This document shows, piece after piece, positions 26,786 through 38,765 of a stretch of 64,000 nt of DNA. The DNA is taken from NCBI RefSeq assembly GCF_009455635.1, contig NZ_QPER01000001.1, forward strand, positions 2,790,001 to 2,854,000. Direction: 5' to 3'. The notes beneath the pieces are model-generated. The model ran no database searches. It was given only the letters and a program-made list of their open reading frames with translations, and was not told the DNA's origin. A program made the position numbers and the translations under genes. This DNA is from Paraburkholderia agricolaris (GTDB lineage Bacteria > Pseudomonadota > Gammaproteobacteria > Burkholderiales > Burkholderiaceae). Every line of letters begins with the position of its first letter. Position 1 is the stretch's first letter.

Positions 26786-27898
26786 ATGACATATCAAGCC
26801 AGCCAGCCCGACCACGTTGCTGCGAAGCCGGCTTTCAGGTTGAGCATTCTCGACAAGAGTCCGATCGCGGCTGGCGAAAGCGCAGCCGACGCGCTCGCGC
26901 GCAGCGTCGAACTTGCCCGCGCCGCTGAAATGTGGGGCTATCACCGCTACTGGTTCGCCGAGCATCACAACTCGAGCGGGCTTGCCTGCCCAACACCCGA
27001 AATCCTGATCGCGCACGTGCTTGCGCACACCCATCGGATTCGGGTCGGCTCAGGCGGTGTGATGCTGCAGCACTACAGTCCGTACAAGATCGCGGAGAAC
27101 TTTAATCTGCTAGCCGCGCTTGCGCCCGGCCGCGTCGATATGGGTATCGGCAAGGCACCGGGTGGTTTACCGCTGTCGACACGCGCATTGCAAGGAAGCA
27201 GCGAGCCGTCACACCGGCGCGATTTCACGGAACTGGCATCCGCGTTGAACCAGTATCTGCGTGCAACCGAACCGCCGGCAGCCGACGGTGACGACAATGA
27301 AGCTGTGCTGCGCGTGACACCGCTGCCGCCCGAATCGGCCAGCCCGTTCCTGCTCGGCGCGAGCGTCGACAGCGCGACGCTCGCGGCGCAGCTTGGTTGG
27401 GATTTCGTCTACGCCGCGCACATCAACGCTGCACCCGCCGACATCGAGCGTGCGTTCGAGCACTACCGGTCCGCGTCCGGCGGACGCGCGCCGCTGCTCG
27501 CGATTTCGGTCGTCGTCGCCGAGACGCGTGCCGAGGCCGCCCGGCTTGCCGACGGCTTCCGGCGCTTTCGCGTGCAGGTGGGCGATGCTCAGGCCGTCAA
27601 CGTCGGCAGTCTCGAACAGGCCCATGCATTCATTCGCCAGTCGGGCGGCGGCGTGCATCGGATCGAAGAACGCGAGACCTATATCGTCCACGGCACGCGC
27701 GACGATGCATTGCGTGAACTCGGCGAACTGCAGCGCCGCTATGGCCCCGCCGAGTTCATTGTCGATACGCCGATCACCGAGGCAGCGCCGCGCATCGCGT
27801 CGATCCGCCTGCTCGCCGGCGGCCGCGACGACACGCAAGCCGCGACGCGCAAAAACTTGACCCGCGCCCACCCTTCCCTGGAAGTGGCAGAAAAATGA
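26786..27898 (+). CDS. Luciferase-like flavin monooxygenase, MsnO8/CmoO-like
   Basis: A luciferase-like (LLM) flavin protein of about 370 residues. The opening FRLSILDKSPIAAGESAADAL is the mark of the MsnO8-like subgroup, followed by GYHRYWFAEHHNSSGLACPTPE, RIRVGSGGVMLQHYSPYKIAE and GRVDMGIGKAPGG. The start at 26786 puts the family's first strand about 17 residues in; ATGs at 26714 and 26723 are in frame but lie in the AT-rich divergent promoter region, and none has a good ribosome site. It overlaps the acetyltransferase gene by 4 bases. Close relatives occur in operons for S-modified cysteine salvage such as ytmO (cmoO) of Bacillus subtilis; the reaction is unknown here. Confidence 0.82.
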   Translation: MTYQASQPDHVAAKPAFRLSILDKSPIAAGESAADALARSVELARAAEMWGYHRYWFAEHHNSSGLACPTPEILIAHVLAHTHRIRVGSGGVMLQHYSPYKIAENFNLLAALAPGRVDMGIGKAPGGLPLSTRALQGSSEPSHRRDFTELASALNQYLRATEPPAADGDDNEAVLRVTPLPPESASPFLLGASVDSATLAAQLGWDFVYAAHINAAPADIERAFEHYRSASGGRAPLLAISVVVAETRAEAARLADGFRRFRVQVGDAQAVNVGSLEQAHAFIRQSGGGVHRIEERETYIVHGTRDDALRELGELQRRYGPAEFIVDTPITEAAPRIASIRLLAGGRDDTQAATRKNLTRAHPSLEVAEK

Positions 27899-28434
27899 CC
27901 GACAACATTCGCATCGCCGGTGAGAACGACGTTCCGGCCCTGTACGACCTGCTTCAACAAGCCTATGCGCCGCTAACTCGCGAGGGCGTTCACTTCACGA
28001 TCACGCGCTCGCCAATCGAACGGGTTCACCACACGGTCGCGAGTCACACCACCTTCGTGCTCGAACGCGAGTCGGCGGCGGGCGGCGGCAAGGCGCTGGC
28101 TGCAACGCTCACTGTGCGCTTCCCGTGGACTCCGGAGGACCGGCATCTGACGCCGCATCCGTTCATCCACTGGTTCGCGGTTGCGCCCGATTACAAGCGG
28201 CAAGGGCTCGGCAACACGCTGCTCGAGCACGTCGAGAACACTTTCCTGAAGACGCAGGTCAAGGCGCCGGCCACCTACCTCGCCACAGCTGTCGAACACC
28301 CGTGGCTGAAGCCGTACTACGAACGGCATGGATACGTAGCGTTCCATCGTTCGATCAATGCACTCGGCACACCGCTCGTCTGGTTGCGCAAGATTCTGAT
28401 TCCGGAGCTTTACCGGGACGCGCCAGCGGCATAA
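27895..28434 (+). CDS. GNAT-family N-acetyltransferase
   Basis: A 179-residue acetyltransferase of the GNAT fold. IRIAGENDVPALYDLLQQAY forms strand 1 and helix 1, and HWFAVAPDYKRQGLGNTLLEHVE holds the acetyl-CoA binding turn (RQGLGN, 102-107). YYERHGYVAFHRS is the usual C-terminal strand. It overlaps the LLM gene by 4 bases and precedes a peptide-type transporter. In B. subtilis, GNAT enzymes YxeL and SnaB N-acetylate S-(2-succino)cysteine and related compounds before a flavin monooxygenase cuts the C-S bond; the same division of labour is inferred here. Its substrate is not shown by the sequence. Confidence 0.82.
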   Translation: MTDNIRIAGENDVPALYDLLQQAYAPLTREGVHFTITRSPIERVHHTVASHTTFVLERESAAGGGKALAATLTVRFPWTPEDRHLTPHPFIHWFAVAPDYKRQGLGNTLLEHVENTFLKTQVKAPATYLATAVEHPWLKPYYERHGYVAFHRSINALGTPLVWLRKILIPELYRDAPAA

Positions 28435-28528
28435 GCCACAACGGCAGCCGGCATCCAGGGGACCGCGTCATTCCGGGACCGCGACACGGTCTTCCATTCC
28501 CTGCTCTTCTCCTGAAGGTATCTGATCC

Positions 28529-30169
28529 ATGACATTTCCGTTTCCGGCGCTGCTGTCTGCCCACCGGGCATCGCGACGCGCCGCATTGGCCGCCCTGCTG
28601 CTCACGCTGCCCCATCTGACGTTCGCGCAGAACGCGCCTGTATCCGGCGGCACGCTGACCTGGGGTGTCGAAACCGAGCCGCGCACGCTCAATCCGCAAC
28701 TGAACGGCCAGGACAAGGTCGAGTTGCTGCTGCGTAACGCGTACGAAAGCCTGCTCGCCCAGAAGCCCGACGGCAGCTTCGTGCCGTGGCTCGCCACCGG
28801 CTACAAGGTGTCCGCCGACGGCAAGACGTACACGTTCACGCTGCGCGACGGCGTCAAGTTTACTGACGGCGCGCCGTTCGACGCCCAGGCGGTCGCCCGC
28901 AATTTTCTCAATGCACGCAACCTCGCGTATTCGGCGGGCAGCAACCTGTCGCGGCTGATCTCGCACGTCAGCGACGTGAAAACACCGGACGCGCATACCG
29001 TCGAGATCACGCTCGACGCGCCGTATACGCCGTTTCTCACGTTCGCCGGCCGCCTGCCGCTGCTGTCGCCCAATGCGTTCGACCGGCCCGGCCTCAAGTC
29101 GGGCGGCCCGGATATCGCCGGCACCGGACCGTTTATCCTGCGCAAGTACGTGAAAGGTCAGGATATCGAGTTCGTCAAGAATCCTGACTACCGCTGGGCG
29201 CCGTCGACCGCCGGCCACCAGGGCCCCGCGTACCTGGATGGCGTCGTCTACCGGTTCCTGCCGGAATCGTCGGTGCGCACCGGCGCGCTGCTGTCAGGAC
29301 AAGTCGACGTGATCGAGGGCGTGTCAGGCAACGACGCCACGCTGATCCGCAAGGATCCGGACCTCAGCTATCAACACGCACTGAACACGGGCACACCGTA
29401 TTCGCTATTCCTGAACGTCACGTATGGCCCGACGCAGGACGTGACGGTGCGCCGCGCGCTGCTCGAAGGGCTCGACGTCACGGGCATCATCCAGTCGATC
29501 TATCGCGGCGAACGCACTCGCGCGTGGGGCATCACGTCGCCGATCGATCCGCTGTACGACGGCAGCGTCGAGCGCACCTACGGCAACAATCCGAAGCTCG
29601 CGAACGCGCTGCTCGACGAAGCCGGCTGGAGCGCCCGTGATTCGGGCGGCTACCGGACGAAGCAGGGCGAACGGCTGACGATTACCGTGATCCAGGCGCA
29701 GGCGACCGTGCGCGACCAGCGCGACGTGCTGCTGCAGGCCCTGCAGGCGCAGGCGCGGCAGCGGCTGGGCGTGGATCTGAAAATCCAGTATGTCGACGAC
29801 GGTACGTATGTCGACGCCCGCAAGAGCGGCAAGTACGGGGCGATCGCGAACTCGAACACGCCGCCCGATGGGATCGACATCGAAGGTCACTACCTGCCGG
29901 TCGATCGCGGTGGCGCGCTCAACTACAGCCGCGCACCGGCGCCCGAGTTGAGCCGCTGGCTGCAGGCAGCGGCACAGACGCAGAATCTCGCGGAACGCAA
30001 GAAACTGTACGGCGAACTGCAGCGCTTCGCGATCAACCAGCAAGCGTACGCCGTACCGCTGTACGAGCCGGAAGATCAGATCGCCGCTGCGAAGACCGTG
30101 CAGGGCATCCGTTTCCGTCCGTTTGCGCAGATGCCCGAGAACCCCTACGACATCTGGCTGAAGAAATAA
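28529..30169 (+). CDS. Peptide-type ABC substrate-binding protein 1
   Basis: A 546-residue family-5 binding protein with a signal peptide ending LTFAQN. The mature protein begins SGGTLTWGVETEPRTLNPQ and contains ADGKTYTFTLRDGVKFTDG and DIAGTGPFILRKYV. AAGG lies about 11 bases before the ATG. The next gene is a close paralogue. It is the first transporter gene of the plus-strand organosulfur operon and would bring a substrate, possibly an S-substituted amino acid or a small peptide, to the permeases that follow. Confidence 0.88.
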   Translation: MTFPFPALLSAHRASRRAALAALLLTLPHLTFAQNAPVSGGTLTWGVETEPRTLNPQLNGQDKVELLLRNAYESLLAQKPDGSFVPWLATGYKVSADGKTYTFTLRDGVKFTDGAPFDAQAVARNFLNARNLAYSAGSNLSRLISHVSDVKTPDAHTVEITLDAPYTPFLTFAGRLPLLSPNAFDRPGLKSGGPDIAGTGPFILRKYVKGQDIEFVKNPDYRWAPSTAGHQGPAYLDGVVYRFLPESSVRTGALLSGQVDVIEGVSGNDATLIRKDPDLSYQHALNTGTPYSLFLNVTYGPTQDVTVRRALLEGLDVTGIIQSIYRGERTRAWGITSPIDPLYDGSVERTYGNNPKLANALLDEAGWSARDSGGYRTKQGERLTITVIQAQATVRDQRDVLLQALQAQARQRLGVDLKIQYVDDGTYVDARKSGKYGAIANSNTPPDGIDIEGHYLPVDRGGALNYSRAPAPELSRWLQAAAQTQNLAERKKLYGELQRFAINQQAYAVPLYEPEDQIAAAKTVQGIRFRPFAQMPENPYDIWLKK

Positions 30170-30172
30170 GCC

Positions 30173-31846
30173 GTGGCACTTTCCGTCATCGAGAACCGAA
30201 AACCGGCTGGCCGCCTCCCGCCGGCGGGTGGGCGCTTCGTACGCCACGCGCTGGCGCCCGGTTTGCTCGCCGCAGCAACAGCGGCGGCCCCCAGCACTGC
30301 ATTCGCCGCGCCGCCATCAGGCGGCACGCTGACGTGGGGCGTCGAGACCGAGCCGACCACCTTCAACCCGCAACTGAACGGCCAGGCGAAGGCCGAGCTG
30401 ATCCTGCGCGCCAGCTTCGAATCGCTGCTCGCGCGCAAACCTGACGGCAGCTACGTGCCGTGGCTCGCGACGGGCTATCAGGTGTCCGCCGACGGCAAGA
30501 CCTACACCTTCACGTTGCGCGACGGCGTGAAGTTCACCGACGGCACGGCCTTCAACGCGGCCGCTGTGGTGAAGAACTTCGAGCAGGTTCGCGACCCGTC
30601 GTACTGCGCGGGCTCGAGCATCTGCGGGATCGCAACCCGCCTCGCCGAGGCGCGCGCGCTCGATCCGCATACGGTACAACTGACGCTGAGGGAGCCGTAT
30701 GCGCCGTTCCTGTCGTTTGCGGCCGCGCTGAAGCTGATCTCGCCCGCCGCGTATGCGTCGCCGCAACTGAAAGCGGGCGGGCACGACGTCGCGGGCACCG
30801 GCCCATTTATTCTCGCGTCGTACCGCAAAGGGCAAGAAGCCGATTTCATTCGCAATCCGGATTATTGCTGGGCACCCGCGACGGCCGGCCATCAGGGTCC
30901 GGCCTATCTGGATCGTATCGTCTACCGGTTCCTGCCCGAATCGTCGGTACGCACGGGTGCGCTGTTGTCCGCGCAGGTCGACGCGATCGAGGGCATCTCG
31001 GGCAACGATGCCGGCCTGATCGAGAAGCAGCCGAACCTGCGCTATCTCCACGCGCTCAACACCGGCTCGCCGTATTCGCTGTATCTGAACGTCACGCAGC
31101 CGCCGACGAGCGATCCGCTCGTGCGCCGCGCACTTCTGCAGGCGCTCGATCTCGACGCGCTCGTCGCCGCGATCTATCGCGGCAAGCGCACGCGCGCGTG
31201 GGGCATCACGTCACCGGTCGATCCCCTGTATGACCGCAGCATCGAACATCGTTACGGCAACAATCCCGCGCTCGCGAACCGGCTGCTCGACCAGGCCGGC
31301 TGGCAAGCGCGCGACAGCGCCGGCTACCGGACGAAGGACGGACGCCGGCTGTCGATCGACATTGTCCAGGCGCTCGCCACCGTGCGCGATCAGCGCGACG
31401 TGCTGCTGCAGGGCGTGCAGGCACAGGCGCGGCAGCGGCTCGGCGTGGAGCTGAAGATCCGCTACGTCGACGCCGGCACCTACGTGGACGTACGCAACAG
31501 CGGGCGCTTCGGCGCGATCCCGAATTCGAATACGGACACCGACGGCATCGACACCGAAAACCATTATCTGCCGGTCGACCGTGGCGGCGTGATCAATTAC
31601 AGCCGCACCGCCGATCCGCGCCTCGCCGACTGGCTGCACGCGGCGGCGCGCACGCGCGACGATGCCTCCCGCGCCCATTTGTACAGCCAGTTGCAGCAGA
31701 CGGTAATCGTCGACGAAACCTACGCGATTCCGCTGTATCAGCCCGAGGACCAGATCGCGGCAAGCACGCGGGTGCACGGGTTGTCGTTCCGCAGTTTCAA
31801 GCAGATGCCGGAAACGCCGTACGACGTGTGGCTCGACGCGCCCTGA
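30173..31846 (+). CDS. Peptide-type ABC substrate-binding protein 2 (tandem paralogue)
   Basis: A 557-residue paralogue of the preceding gene; long stretches are identical, for example KTYTFTLRDGVKFTDG and RIVYRFLPESSVRTGALLS-like segments. It starts at a GTG 3 bases after the previous stop and has a signal peptide ending AFAAPP. Unlike paralogue 1 it carries Cys residues in SYCAGSSICG and NPDYCWAPA, which could form a disulfide or touch the ligand. The pair probably arose by tandem duplication and may differ in substrate range while sharing one permease complex. Confidence 0.88.
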   Translation: MALSVIENRKPAGRLPPAGGRFVRHALAPGLLAAATAAAPSTAFAAPPSGGTLTWGVETEPTTFNPQLNGQAKAELILRASFESLLARKPDGSYVPWLATGYQVSADGKTYTFTLRDGVKFTDGTAFNAAAVVKNFEQVRDPSYCAGSSICGIATRLAEARALDPHTVQLTLREPYAPFLSFAAALKLISPAAYASPQLKAGGHDVAGTGPFILASYRKGQEADFIRNPDYCWAPATAGHQGPAYLDRIVYRFLPESSVRTGALLSAQVDAIEGISGNDAGLIEKQPNLRYLHALNTGSPYSLYLNVTQPPTSDPLVRRALLQALDLDALVAAIYRGKRTRAWGITSPVDPLYDRSIEHRYGNNPALANRLLDQAGWQARDSAGYRTKDGRRLSIDIVQALATVRDQRDVLLQGVQAQARQRLGVELKIRYVDAGTYVDVRNSGRFGAIPNSNTDTDGIDTENHYLPVDRGGVINYSRTADPRLADWLHAAARTRDDASRAHLYSQLQQTVIVDETYAIPLYQPEDQIAASTRVHGLSFRSFKQMPETPYDVWLDAP

Positions 31847-31886
31847 CGCCGGCCGCCTGACATCGCAAGCACGAGGTAATCCGACC

Positions 31887-32936
31887 ATGACGCATCCGAC
31901 CACCCTTCCCGACCCCGGCGCCGGTACGCCATCTGCGCCGCCCGCCTCGCTGATCGCCCCGGCCGCCACCGCACGCGCCGCCAGACGCACGGAGAGCAGG
32001 CCGTGGCTGCGCTCGCCCGTCGCGACGCGCCTCGTCACCGGCGTGCTGGTGTTGTGGGCGGCCGTCACACTTTCGTTCGTCGCCGTGCAGATCGCGCCCG
32101 GCGACATCGTCAGCCTGTTGATCGGCGAACAGTTGAGCACACCCGCGATCCAGGCGGCAATCCGTCGGGAATGGGGGCTCGACGAGCCGCTCTATCTGCA
32201 GTATCTGCACTACCTGTGGCGCATCCTGCACGGCGATTTCGGCCGCTCGTACATCCTCAACACCGAGGTCGCGCCGCTCGTGATCAGCCAGTTATGGCCG
32301 ACGCTGAAGCTGACGGGCGCCGCGCTCGTCGTGACGATCGTGTTCGCGGTCGGCCTCGCGGTGCTGAGCGCCGGCCGCCGCTGGGGCAGCCGCGCAGCTT
32401 CCAGCCTCGAACTCCTGCTCGCGTCGACGCCGTCATTCTGGCTCGGGATCATGCTGCTGTTCGTCTTCAGCTTCACGCTGAGGCTGTTCCCCGTGGCCGG
32501 CGATCGGGGCTTTTCGTCGATCGTATTGCCGGCGCTATCGCTCGGTCTTGCGCAGGGCGCCGTGATCGGCCGCGTGCTGCGCAAAGGCATCGAACGCGCG
32601 CTCGACGAACCGTTCGCGCTGACCGTGCGCTCGTGGGGCGTGGGCGAGTTCGCGCTGCGCGTGCGGCATGCGCTGCGACACGCGGCGCTGCCGGCTGTCA
32701 CGCTCGCCGGCTGGCTGGTCGGCGGACTCCTGAGCGGCGCCGTCATCACGGAGCAAGTGTTCGGCCGGCCGGGTCTCGGCAAGATCACCGTCGACGCCGT
32801 GCTCGCGAGAGACATGCCCGTGATCCTCGCAATCGCGATCCTGTCCGCGGCGATCTACGTCGTGCTCAGCACGGCGGTCGACCTGCTCTATCTGCTGATT
32901 GATCCGCGCCTGCGCGAACGGCGCACGCGCCGCTGA
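31887..32936 (+). CDS. ABC permease, DppB type
   Basis: A 349-residue permease with an N-terminal cytosolic tail of about 45 residues, six spans, and the DppB-type segments VQIAPGDIVSLLIGEQLS and the EQVFGRPGLGKITVDAVLARD loop. GAGGT precedes the ATG. It pairs with the DppC-type gene 14 bases downstream. Confidence 0.88.
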   Translation: MTHPTTLPDPGAGTPSAPPASLIAPAATARAARRTESRPWLRSPVATRLVTGVLVLWAAVTLSFVAVQIAPGDIVSLLIGEQLSTPAIQAAIRREWGLDEPLYLQYLHYLWRILHGDFGRSYILNTEVAPLVISQLWPTLKLTGAALVVTIVFAVGLAVLSAGRRWGSRAASSLELLLASTPSFWLGIMLLFVFSFTLRLFPVAGDRGFSSIVLPALSLGLAQGAVIGRVLRKGIERALDEPFALTVRSWGVGEFALRVRHALRHAALPAVTLAGWLVGGLLSGAVITEQVFGRPGLGKITVDAVLARDMPVILAIAILSAAIYVVLSTAVDLLYLLIDPRLRERRTRR

Positions 32937-32950
32937 ACCGGAGATTCCTT

Positions 32951-33816
32951 ATGTCCGTCCCTCTCGAATTGCCGTACCGCACGCGCGCGGGCTTGCGCGC
33001 GGCCGGCTGGGTATGGCGCCATCCCGGCCTCGCGCTGGCTGCGCTGTACCTGATCCTCAACGTCGTTGCGGTGTTCGCGCCCGAGTGGCTGACCCGCTAC
33101 GATCCGCTCGCGGCAGACCCGGTCTCCGCGCAATTGGGCAGCAGCGCCGAGCATTGGCTCGGTACCGACCAGCTCGGCCGCGATATCTTCGCGCGGGTCG
33201 TCTACGGGGCGCGCTATTCGCTGTCGATCAGCGCGGCGGCGATTGCCGTCGCAACACTCGCGGGCACCCTGCTCGGCCTGGTCGCCGGACTCGCGCGAGG
33301 CTGGCTCGACGAATTGATCACCCGCTTCCTCGACGTCGTCTCGGCGTTCCCGGACCTGCTGCTCGCACTCATGCTGATCTCGTTCACCGGGCCGGGCGCG
33401 GTCAACCTGCTGTTCGCGCTTGGCGTCGCATCGGTGCCGCGTTTCGCGCGGGTCGTGCGCGCGCAGACGTTCGTGGTCGCCGAATCCGGCTACGTGGAGC
33501 AGGCGAAGACCTTCGGCCTCCCATCATGGGTGCTCGTCTGGCGGCACGTGCTGCCGCATGCGATCGCCCAGGTGCCGGTCCTTGCGACGATCGGGCTCGG
33601 CACCGCGATCATCGGCACATCGGGGCTCAGCTTCCTCGGCATGGGGCCGCAGCCGCCGACCGCCGAATGGGGGCTAATGCTCGCCGAGGGCCGCAATTAT
33701 CTGTACAACGCGTGGTGGATCGCCGTCTGGCCGGGCGTTGCGATCACGCTCGCGGTGGTTGCCGTGAATGCGCTAGGCGGCTACTGGCAAGCGCGCTTCG
33801 AACGCCGGGAGGCCGT

Positions 33817-33820
<4 letters not shown>
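32951..33820 (+). CDS. ABC permease, DppC type
   Basis: A 289-residue permease of the DppC/OppC type. The periplasmic loop HWLGTDQLGRDIFARVVYGAR before span 2 and the FLGMGPQPPTAEWGLML segment near the C-terminus are diagnostic. GGAG lies 7 bases before the ATG. Its last codons overlap the ATPase start by 4 bases. Confidence 0.9.
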
Positions 33821-35544
<1,724 letters not shown>

Positions 35545-35573
35545 CGCTCCTCCCTTTTCCACGTGAGTCCATC

Positions 35574-36911
35574 ATGAGCCAGTTCTCCACCACCGCGTCG
35601 CCGCGCCGGATTCATCTCGGCGCGATCATCCAGGGGCCATCGGGCAATATGTCTGCCTGGCGGCACCCGGACGCCGTTGCCGACGCAAGTATCAACGTGC
35701 GCTTCGTCCAGCAACTCGCGCGCGAGGCCGAGGCCGCGAAGTTCGACCTGCTGTTCGTCGCGGACGGCCTGCACATCAATGCGAAATCGATTCCGCACTT
35801 CCTGAACCGCTTCGAGCCGCTGACGCTATTGTCGGCACTCGCATCCATCACTGAACGGATCGGTCTCGTCGGCACGCTGTCGACGTCATACAGCGATCCG
35901 TTCACGGTCGCGCGCCAGTTTTCGAGCCTCGATCATCTGAGCGACGGCCGCGCCGGCTGGAACGTCGTCACGTCGCCGCTCGAGGGCTCCGCGAAGAATT
36001 TCTCGCGCGACAAACATCCTGAACACGCGCTGCGCTACCGGATCGCGTCGGAATTCCTGAACGTCACGAAGGGGCTATGGGACTCCTGGGAGGACGATGC
36101 GTTCGTGCGCGACAAGGCGCGCGGCGTGTTCTTCGATCCCGGCAAGCTCCACACACTGAACCACAGCGGCGAATTCTTCTCGGTCGCGGGGCCGCTCAAT
36201 ATCGCCCGTTCGCGGCAGGGGCGCCCGATCCTGTTCCAGGCGGGCGCGTCCGAGGACGGTAAGGGCGTGGCGGCCGAACATGCGGACGCGATCTACACAC
36301 GCCAGGAGACGATTCCGCTCGCGCAGGCGTTCTATGCGGACGTGCAGAAGCGGCTTGCCACGCACGGCCGGGCGCCGGACAGTCTGAAGGTGTTCCAGGG
36401 CATCAGTGTGATCGTCGCCGATTCGGCCGACGACGCCGAGGCGCGCTATCAGGAGACAGCACGGCTTGTGACGATCGATAACGCACTGGACTACCTCGGC
36501 CGCTACTTCGATCACCACGACTTCGCGCAGTATCCGCTCGACGCGCCGTTCCCGGACCTCGGCGAACTCGGCAGCAACCAGTTCCGCAGTACCACCGACG
36601 CCATCAAACGCGACGCTTACGAGCGCGGATTATCGCTGCGCGAGGTGGCGCTTGAAGCGGCGACGCCGCGCCCGAGCTTCGCCGGCACGCCCGAGCAGGT
36701 CGCCGACGGGCTGCAGGCGTGGGTCGACGCGCGCGCGACCGACGGCTTTATCGTGCGCGGCGGGACGCCGGCCGCGTTCACCGATTTCGCCACCAAGGTC
36801 GTACCGATCCTGCAGGAGCGCGGCGCCTACCGGCGCGATTACGAAGGCGCGACGCTGCGCGAGCACCTGGGGCTTGACTATCCGGTCAACCAGTTCGCGC
36901 GGAGGGCGTGA
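35574..36911 (+). CDS. FMN-dependent monooxygenase, NtaA/SnaA/DszA family
   Basis: A 445-residue luciferase-like monooxygenase with the full family opening: [21 protein letters not shown] in pieces ([17 protein letters not shown]), then [49 protein letters not shown] and [13 protein letters not shown]. It needs reduced FMN from a partner reductase, none of which is encoded in this window. I start it at 35574, where homologues begin; an ATG at 35541 overlaps the ATPase stop by 4 bases and is equally possible. It is the last gene of the plus-strand operon and the best candidate for the C-S or S-oxidising step. Confidence 0.85.
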   Translation: MSQFSTTASPRRIHLGAIIQGPSGNMSAWRHPDAVADASINVRFVQQLAREAEAAKFDLLFVADGLHINAKSIPHFLNRFEPLTLLSALASITERIGLVGTLSTSYSDPFTVARQFSSLDHLSDGRAGWNVVTSPLEGSAKNFSRDKHPEHALRYRIASEFLNVTKGLWDSWEDDAFVRDKARGVFFDPGKLHTLNHSGEFFSVAGPLNIARSRQGRPILFQAGASEDGKGVAAEHADAIYTRQETIPLAQAFYADVQKRLATHGRAPDSLKVFQGISVIVADSADDAEARYQETARLVTIDNALDYLGRYFDHHDFAQYPLDAPFPDLGELGSNQFRSTTDAIKRDAYERGLSLREVALEAATPRPSFAGTPEQVADGLQAWVDARATDGFIVRGGTPAAFTDFATKVVPILQERGAYRRDYEGATLREHLGLDYPVNQFARRA

Positions 36912-36927
36912 GTTTCTGAGGCGCTGT

Positions 36928-37701
36928 TCAGTGACCTGACCCGCCCGCGTTCGCGTAGGTGTCCCCCACCATCAGATGCACGATCTCGTCGCCGCTGGTC
37001 CCGGCTACGAGCCGTTCGCCCGCGACCTCACCGCGCCGCAGTACGACGATGCGATCGGCAATCGCAAAGATGTCGTGAAGATTGTGCGAGATCAGAATCA
37101 CGGACACGCCCTGCGCTTTCAGCGCGGCGATCAATTCCATCACCTTGCGTTGTTCGGGTACGCCGAGCGCGGCGGTCGGCTCGTCCATGATCAGCACGCG
37201 CGCATTCCAGTAAATCGCGCGGCCAATCGCAATCGCCTGCCGCTGGCCACCCGAGAGCATCTTCACCGGCGCTTTGAGCTTGCGTTCGGGAATCACGATG
37301 TCGAGGCGCTCGAGCACTTCGCGTGCAACCTTCGCCATGTGCGGCCGGTCGATCACCTGAAGCCCGAACTGACGGCGCGTCGGCTCACGCCCGAGAAAGA
37401 TGTTGCTCCCGACATCGAGGTTATCGGCAAGCGCGAGATCCTGGTAGATCGTCTCGATCCCCTGGGCGCGCGCGTCCTGCGGGTCGCGCATCTGCAAGGC
37501 TGTGCCGTTGAACAGCAATTGGCCCGCGTCGGCGTGATAGACACCGGAGATGATCTTGATGAGGGTCGATTTGCCCGCGCCGTTGTCGCCCGCCAGCGCC
37601 AGCACTTCCCCCGCCATCAGTTGCAACGAGACGCGCCGGAGCGCCTCCACGCCGCCGAAACGAATCGAGATGTCGCGCGCCTCGAGGATCGGGGTGCTCA
37701 T
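36928..37701 (-). CDS. Sugar ABC ATPase, single-domain CUT2 type
   Basis: A 257-residue ATPase of the CUT2 class with one nucleotide domain, as in the fructose transporter FrcA. Walker A is GDNGAGKST, the signature LSGGQRQAIAIGRAI, Walker [13 protein letters not shown], and the switch His lies in ISHNLHDIFA. It overlaps the permease stop by 4 bases. The frame runs open upstream to 38628 but that part is the permease in another frame. Confidence 0.88.
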   Translation of the reverse strand: MSTPILEARDISIRFGGVEALRRVSLQLMAGEVLALAGDNGAGKSTLIKIISGVYHADAGQLLFNGTALQMRDPQDARAQGIETIYQDLALADNLDVGSNIFLGREPTRRQFGLQVIDRPHMAKVAREVLERLDIVIPERKLKAPVKMLSGGQRQAIAIGRAIYWNARVLIMDEPTAALGVPEQRKVMELIAALKAQGVSVILISHNLHDIFAIADRIVVLRRGEVAGERLVAGTSGDEIVHLMVGDTYANAGGSGH

Positions 37702-38672
37702 TGGGCGCCTCCGAGACGTTCCTTGTACTGATCGATCAGCACCGACATGATGATGACAATGCCGACCACGATAAACTGCCAGAACGCGTTGACGTCGATG
37801 AACACCAGCCCGAACTCGATCACCGCAATGATCAACGCACCGATCAGCGTGCCGATCACATTGCCGGTTCCGCCGAACAGACTCGCCCCGCCGATCACCA
37901 CCGCCGCAATCGAGTCGAGCAGCATCGGCTCTCCTGCGTTGGCAGCGCCCGCAGCGAAGCGCGCCGTATAGACGATGCCGCCAATCGCGGCAAACGCGGC
38001 GGCGATCAGATAGATCACGAGCAGATGGCGCCTGACATTGATCCCCGCGCGAATCGCCGACTGGGGATTGCCGCCGATTGCATAGGTGTACTGCCCGAAT
38101 CGCGTCTTTGACAGCACCCAATGCATGATGATCAGCAGGACTGCGGTCAGTATCACCGGAGTCCAGCCGCTGCCAAGCCAGGCGAGACCGGCGTTGTCCA
38201 CCGCCACGGTCATGCCGCTTCCCGCCGCCAGAAATCCCACGCCTCGGGCAACCCCGTACATGCCGAGCGTGCCGATAAAGGCGGGTACACCGAGCCGCGC
38301 GATCAGTACGCCGTTGACCAGTCCGGGAATCGCGCACACCGCGACGGTCAGCGGAATGGAAAACAGCAGGACCCACGGCGAGCCGCTGCCCAATAGCGTG
38401 AACTGCGCGACACACACGGCCGCCAGTCCCATCACGAATCCCACCGACAGATCGATGCCCGCGGTGATGATCACAAAGGTCTGGCCAATCGCGAGCAGAA
38501 GCGGCGCGCTGGCCGCGAGTCCGATCGACTGCAGGTTGTAGGCGTTGAAGATAAACGAGCGATGATCCGAAATCCGCGCCCAGACTTCGAAGAACACCAG
38601 TAACGCAGCAAGGAAAAGCCAGGGCCACACCTTGCTGATCAGCGCGAGCCTGTCGAGCCGTGAGTTATCCAT
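37698..38672 (-). CDS. Sugar ABC permease, CUT2 (RbsC/FrcC-like)
   Basis: A 324-residue permease with about nine spans. IGQTFVIITAGIDLSVG and the GGNPQSAIRAGINVRR cytosolic loop are the usual RbsC/FrcC marks, together with GGASLFGGTGNVIGTLIGALI. The start at 38672 gives the normal cytosolic tail; an ATG at 38735 is also in frame. It belongs with the binding protein and the ATPase on either side. Confidence 0.86.
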   Translation of the reverse strand: MDNSRLDRLALISKVWPWLFLAALLVFFEVWARISDHRSFIFNAYNLQSIGLAASAPLLLAIGQTFVIITAGIDLSVGFVMGLAAVCVAQFTLLGSGSPWVLLFSIPLTVAVCAIPGLVNGVLIARLGVPAFIGTLGMYGVARGVGFLAAGSGMTVAVDNAGLAWLGSGWTPVILTAVLLIIMHWVLSKTRFGQYTYAIGGNPQSAIRAGINVRRHLLVIYLIAAAFAAIGGIVYTARFAAGAANAGEPMLLDSIAAVVIGGASLFGGTGNVIGTLIGALIIAVIEFGLVFIDVNAFWQFIVVGIVIIMSVLIDQYKERLGGAQ

Positions 38673-38765
38673 CGAACCGTCCGGGAGTTCGGGGGTGATC
38701 GGGAGTGACGCCCGCGTGCGCGCATCGGCGCACACGGGGAGTTAGCCTCATTCGATAGCGCTTGC

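Noticed and set aside
32899..33816. Upstream extension of the double ATPase frame
   Set aside because: It is an out-of-frame shadow of the DppC-type permease.
37702..38628. Upstream extension of the single-domain sugar ATPase frame
   Set aside because: It overlaps the permease gene; the ATPase domain starts normally at 37701.
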